NCBI GenBank assembly: GCA_964428015.1
Contig: CAYRWR010000002.1
Location: forward strand, 112,894 to 176,893
Direction of reading: 5' to 3'
Length of the DNA stretch: 64,000 nt
From: CAYRWR01 sp964428015
GTDB taxonomy: Bacteria; Spirochaetota; Brevinematia; Brevinematales; CAYRWR01
The notes beneath the pieces were generated by a model that had not been told where the DNA came from, did no database searches, and was given only the letters and a program-made list of their open reading frames with translations. The position numbers and the translations under genes were made by a program. Positions 62,321-64,000 of the stretch are shown in pieces. Position 1 is the stretch's first letter; the number at the start of each line of letters is the position of its first letter.

Positions 62321-62956
62321 TTACTTCCAGCTGGAAATGGTCCAGCTGCTTACTTCAATTTTCCCTTTAGGGTAAGGGTCGCTTTCTTCCAGAATCTGGA
62401 GCTCTCTGAATCCCGCTCCGCTGACCTGTTCCAGATATTCCTGGCGGGTCACCGAGCCGGCCCAACATTCCGCCACCGCGACAGGGTCATGGCGGTATTC
62501 TTCGGGCACTGCTACCAGGGAGTAGATATCACTGACCACAAAACGCCCTCCCGGTTTGAGTACCCGGTAGATTTCTTTCCAGACCCGGGACTTGTCGGCG
62601 GCATGATTGAGGACACAGTTGGAGATGAGTACATCCGTGCTGTTATCGGCCAGGGGCAGTTCTTCCAGTTCCCCTTTCAGGAAAAAGGCATTGCTGACTC
62701 CCAGTCTTTCCGCGGTCTGGCGCGCTTTGTCCAGCATGCCCTCGGAGATATCTATACCGAAGACCTTACCTTCCGGGCCGGTTTTTTCCGCCATACGGAT
62801 GACGTCATTGCCTTTTCCGCTGCCCAGATCCACCGCGGTCTCTCCCGGCTGTACCCGGGCATGCTTGACCGCTCCCCCGCAGGACAGACAGCAGGAGGTC
62901 TCAGCTAATTCTGAATAACGCACTTCAATCGCTTTTAAAACATTGGTCTCTTTCAT
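62321..62956 (-). CDS. ArsM-like SAM-dependent methyltransferase
   Basis: A 211-residue class I methyltransferase. SAM motif VDLGSGKGNDVIRMAEKTG, then GKVFGIDISEGML. Cysteines match the arsenite methyltransferase pattern: TSCCLSCGG at the N-terminus (C22, C23, C26), C114 in ISNCVLNHA and C164 in AECWAGSV. These are positions where ArsM proteins bind As(III). It lacks the longer ArsM C-terminal region. In this locus it could methylate arsenic, or the thiol peptide encoded just downstream. Its ATG overlaps the stop of a 29-codon upstream frame. Confidence 0.85.
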   Translation of the reverse strand: MKETNVLKAIEVRYSELAETSCCLSCGGAVKHARVQPGETAVDLGSGKGNDVIRMAEKTGPEGKVFGIDISEGMLDKARQTAERLGVSNAFFLKGELEELPLADNSTDVLISNCVLNHAADKSRVWKEIYRVLKPGGRFVVSDIYSLVAVPEEYRHDPVAVAECWAGSVTRQEYLEQVSGAGFRELQILEESDPYPKGKIEVSSWTISSWK

Positions 62957-63042
62957 CTCTTCTCCCTGTAGTGTTCCGGGTACAGCTTCAGTTTTTTCTC
63001 TGCCAGCCGGGATAACCTGGAAAAATCTTGTATTCTTGACAT
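62953..63042 (-). CDS. Small ORF (29 residues) coupled to the methyltransferase
   Basis: ATG 63042 to TGA 62953-62955, overlapping the methyltransferase start as ATGA. The peptide is basic and begins MSRIQDFSRLSRLAEKKLK, ending in YPEHYREKR. The promoter places the transcript start at about 63059, so this frame with AAGGA in a ~17-base leader is the first one ribosomes meet. It may be a translated leader, a small partner, or only a coupling device. Family not recognised. Confidence 0.5.
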   Translation of the reverse strand: MSRIQDFSRLSRLAEKKLKLYPEHYREKR

Positions 63043-63064
63043 ACGTATATTATCCTTATATTAT
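63036..63064 (+). promoter_or_regulatory. Rightward promoter of the DUF1847 gene
   Basis: Perfect -35 TTGACA (63036-63041), 17-bp spacer, -10 TATTAT (63059-63064). It overlaps the leftward promoter, and the two transcripts would cross. Confidence 0.65.
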
Positions 63065-63077
63065 AATTATATAATAT
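63058..63077. promoter_or_regulatory. Palindrome over both -10 boxes
   Basis: Perfect inverted repeat ATATTATA-ATTA-TATAATAT, 8-bp arms with a 4-bp centre, covering the -10 elements of both divergent promoters. It has the same 8-4-8 geometry as the murC site. A single repressor bound here would silence both directions. Confidence 0.5.
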
Positions 63078-63094
63078 GTTGTCGATTTGGTCAA
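63066..63094 (-). promoter_or_regulatory. Leftward promoter of the peptide-maturation operon
   Basis: -35 TTGACC (63089-63094), 17-bp spacer, perfect -10 TATAAT (63066-63071). Drives the small ORF, methyltransferase, peptide, maturase and reductase genes. Confidence 0.75.
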
Positions 63095-63122
63095 GTGAAA
63101 ACCGGGATGGAGAGAAAAATAA

Positions 63123-63674
63123 ATGGATTGTTTAAAATGCACCAATAAAAACTGCAAGCTCAGCGCCCGGGATTGTCCCGGTACCAAAGACAGTATTCTA
63201 AAAAATTACAGCGATCCCCCGGTACAACAACTCTACCGCAATGCCGATGACCTGGTAAGCGGGGGCCGGGCCGGGCATTTATCCCGGCTGGAGGAGATTC
63301 TGGAATTTTCCCATAGCCAGGGCTACCGTCATATTGGGATAGCCTATTGTTTTTCTATGGAAAAAGAAGCAGAAAAACTGCATGCCATTTTAGCATCGCA
63401 AGGTTTCAAACCCTGGTCTTACCGCTGTACTATCAATGGCCTCACCGAAGGGGAAATGTGCCCGGGGTTGACCGGCGGGGTGAACTGTAACCCTATCGGC
63501 CAGGCGGAGGCTATCAACCGGGAGCCCGCTGAGCTGGTGATTGAAATGGGATTGTGCCTGGGGCATGATATACTGTTCCATCAGTATTTGGCTAAGCCGT
63601 TTACGGTGTTCGCGGTGAAGGATCGGGTGCATGGGCATAGGCCATTGGAGGGGTTGCAGGGGTTTTTGGGGTAA
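63123..63674 (+). CDS. DUF1847 cysteine-rich putative metal-binding protein
   Basis: A 183-residue protein with an N-terminal Cys cluster C3-x2-C6-x4-C11-x6-C18 (CLKCTNKNCKLSARDCPG). Further conserved blocks are GYRHIGIAYCFSMEKEA, GEMCPGLTGGVNCNP and EMGLCLGHDILFHQYL. The pattern matches DUF1847, a presumed metal-binding family without known function. It is divergent from the peptide/methyltransferase operon and shares its control region, suggesting co-regulation, possibly in response to metal or metalloid stress. GGAGAG precedes the ATG. Confidence 0.85.
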   Translation: MDCLKCTNKNCKLSARDCPGTKDSILKNYSDPPVQQLYRNADDLVSGGRAGHLSRLEEILEFSHSQGYRHIGIAYCFSMEKEAEKLHAILASQGFKPWSYRCTINGLTEGEMCPGLTGGVNCNPIGQAEAINREPAELVIEMGLCLGHDILFHQYLAKPFTVFAVKDRVHGHRPLEGLQGFLG

Positions 63675-63776
63675 AAAAGCTTCTTCGCTGAAAAAATCTA
63701 TTTGTTTCTTTTTTTAGAGAAATCCCCTGGTCGGGGAGGACTTTTTCCGTTGACCGAACGGAATCGGAGGTCGGCA

Positions 63777-63806
63777 TTTCTTTTGCCCATGCGGCGGCAA
63801 AAGAAA
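63777..63806. repeat. Inverted repeat of the TTTCTTTTGCC type
   Basis: Eleven-bp perfect arms TTTCTTTTGCC and GGCAAAAGAAA around an 8-base loop CATGCGGC. Similar TTTCTTTTGCC palindromes are frequent as dispersed intergenic repeats in many bacterial genomes. No T-run follows on the + strand. Confidence 0.6.
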
Positions 63807-63900
63807 CGTCTGGCAAAGAAAAACGCCTTGCTGGCGCCCATGATGCCGGGGTGGTACGACACGATAAGGGCAGGAATCGGGGCTATGCAGGTTAGTCGAA

Positions 63901-63925
63901 AGTCAAAAGTCCTGAGTCAAAAGTC
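63901..63925. repeat. Direct repeat AGTCAAAAGTC
   Basis: Two identical 11-base copies separated by CTG, with a degenerate third (AGTCGAAAGTC) just before. Confidence 0.7.
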
Positions 63926-64000
63926 AACTATCATGATTCACCTTATCTTTCGATGTTATGATAAAAAAGAGAAATAAGATATTTGCATGGAGTTGGCCGG

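Larger units (their letters stand above)
63675..64000. other. Intergenic stretch with repeats, no gene seen
   Basis: No credible coding frame. It contains a perfect inverted repeat TTTCTTTTGCC/GGCAAAAGAAA (63777-63787/63796-63806) and a direct repeat AGTCAAAAGTC (63901-63911 and 63915-63925). Frames here translate to Lys/Arg-rich text and look like repeat-derived noise. Confidence 0.7.

Noticed and set aside
63123..63674. DUF1847 protein as part of the leftward peptide operon
   Set aside because: It is on the opposite strand with its own -35/-10; only co-regulation is plausible.

Overview
The window looks like a chromosomal core region of a diderm, motile, free-living bacterium of moderate GC content. 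Outer-membrane lipid transport genes of the Mla type, a beta-barrel porin and several lipoproteins point to an outer membrane. An FlgM anti-sigma factor with a sigma-28-type promoter points to flagella, and a PilZ protein to c-di-GMP signalling. The abundance of TPR proteins, an RNase HIII, a PilZ protein with an N-terminal membrane anchor and a SigH-like sigma factor would fit spirochaetes or an allied lineage, but I cannot fix the phylum from sequence alone. No prophage, transposase, CRISPR array or rRNA operon is visible. There is one tRNA (Val, anticodon CAC). Many promoters with near-consensus -35/-10 boxes and 17-bp spacers can be read directly.

Layout. 1-3.5 kb: a partial secreted protein, an orphan OmpR-type regulator, a CPBP membrane protease and RNase HIII. 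3.5-10 kb: PurU, then a long leftward operon of soluble sensor kinase, SigH-like sigma factor, small membrane protein, MlaE, MlaF, MlaD and TPR lipoprotein. 10-13 kb: MFS transporter, periplasmic repeat protein and P-II. 13-19 kb: PrsW-like protease, TrkA/TrkH potassium uptake, tRNA-Val and SulP, with two diverged copies of a GC-rich element in opposite orientation around trkA-trkH-tRNA. 19-25 kb: RadA, LapA-like protein, small membrane proteins, PilZ protein, TPR protein and MurC. 25-33 kb: ArgF/ArgH, a HAD phosphatase, an ATPase-like signalling protein, lipoprotein and HEAT-like proteins, then Cmk/TyrA/DAHP synthase. 33-45 kb: a truncated DUF2723-like protein, FtsW/RodA, YkvA-like and DUF4159 proteins, an alkyltransferase/methyltransferase/radical-SAM trio, TPR proteins, MutS and a SPOR protein.

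45-54 kb is a complete phosphate regulon transcribed leftward: phoB-phoR, porin, pstS-pstC-pstA-pstB-phoU. It has a Pho-box-like promoter before the porin and hairpin terminators after porin and pstS that should grade expression. PstC carries an unusual extracytoplasmic insertion. 54-59.5 kb holds a DUF4175-like coiled-coil protein, FolD, a divergent short RsmI homologue and FlgM.

The most interesting region is 59.5-63.7 kb. A leftward transcript appears to encode a 29-residue small ORF, an ArsM-like methyltransferase, a 31-residue cysteine-containing peptide with a perfect Shine-Dalgarno, a radical SAM/SPASM enzyme and a thioredoxin-thioredoxin reductase fusion. A stem-loop separates peptide and maturase genes, as expected for a ribosomally made, post-translationally modified peptide. 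A divergent cysteine-rich DUF1847 protein shares the promoter region, which contains a perfect palindrome over both -10 boxes. The last 300 bases carry only intergenic repeats.
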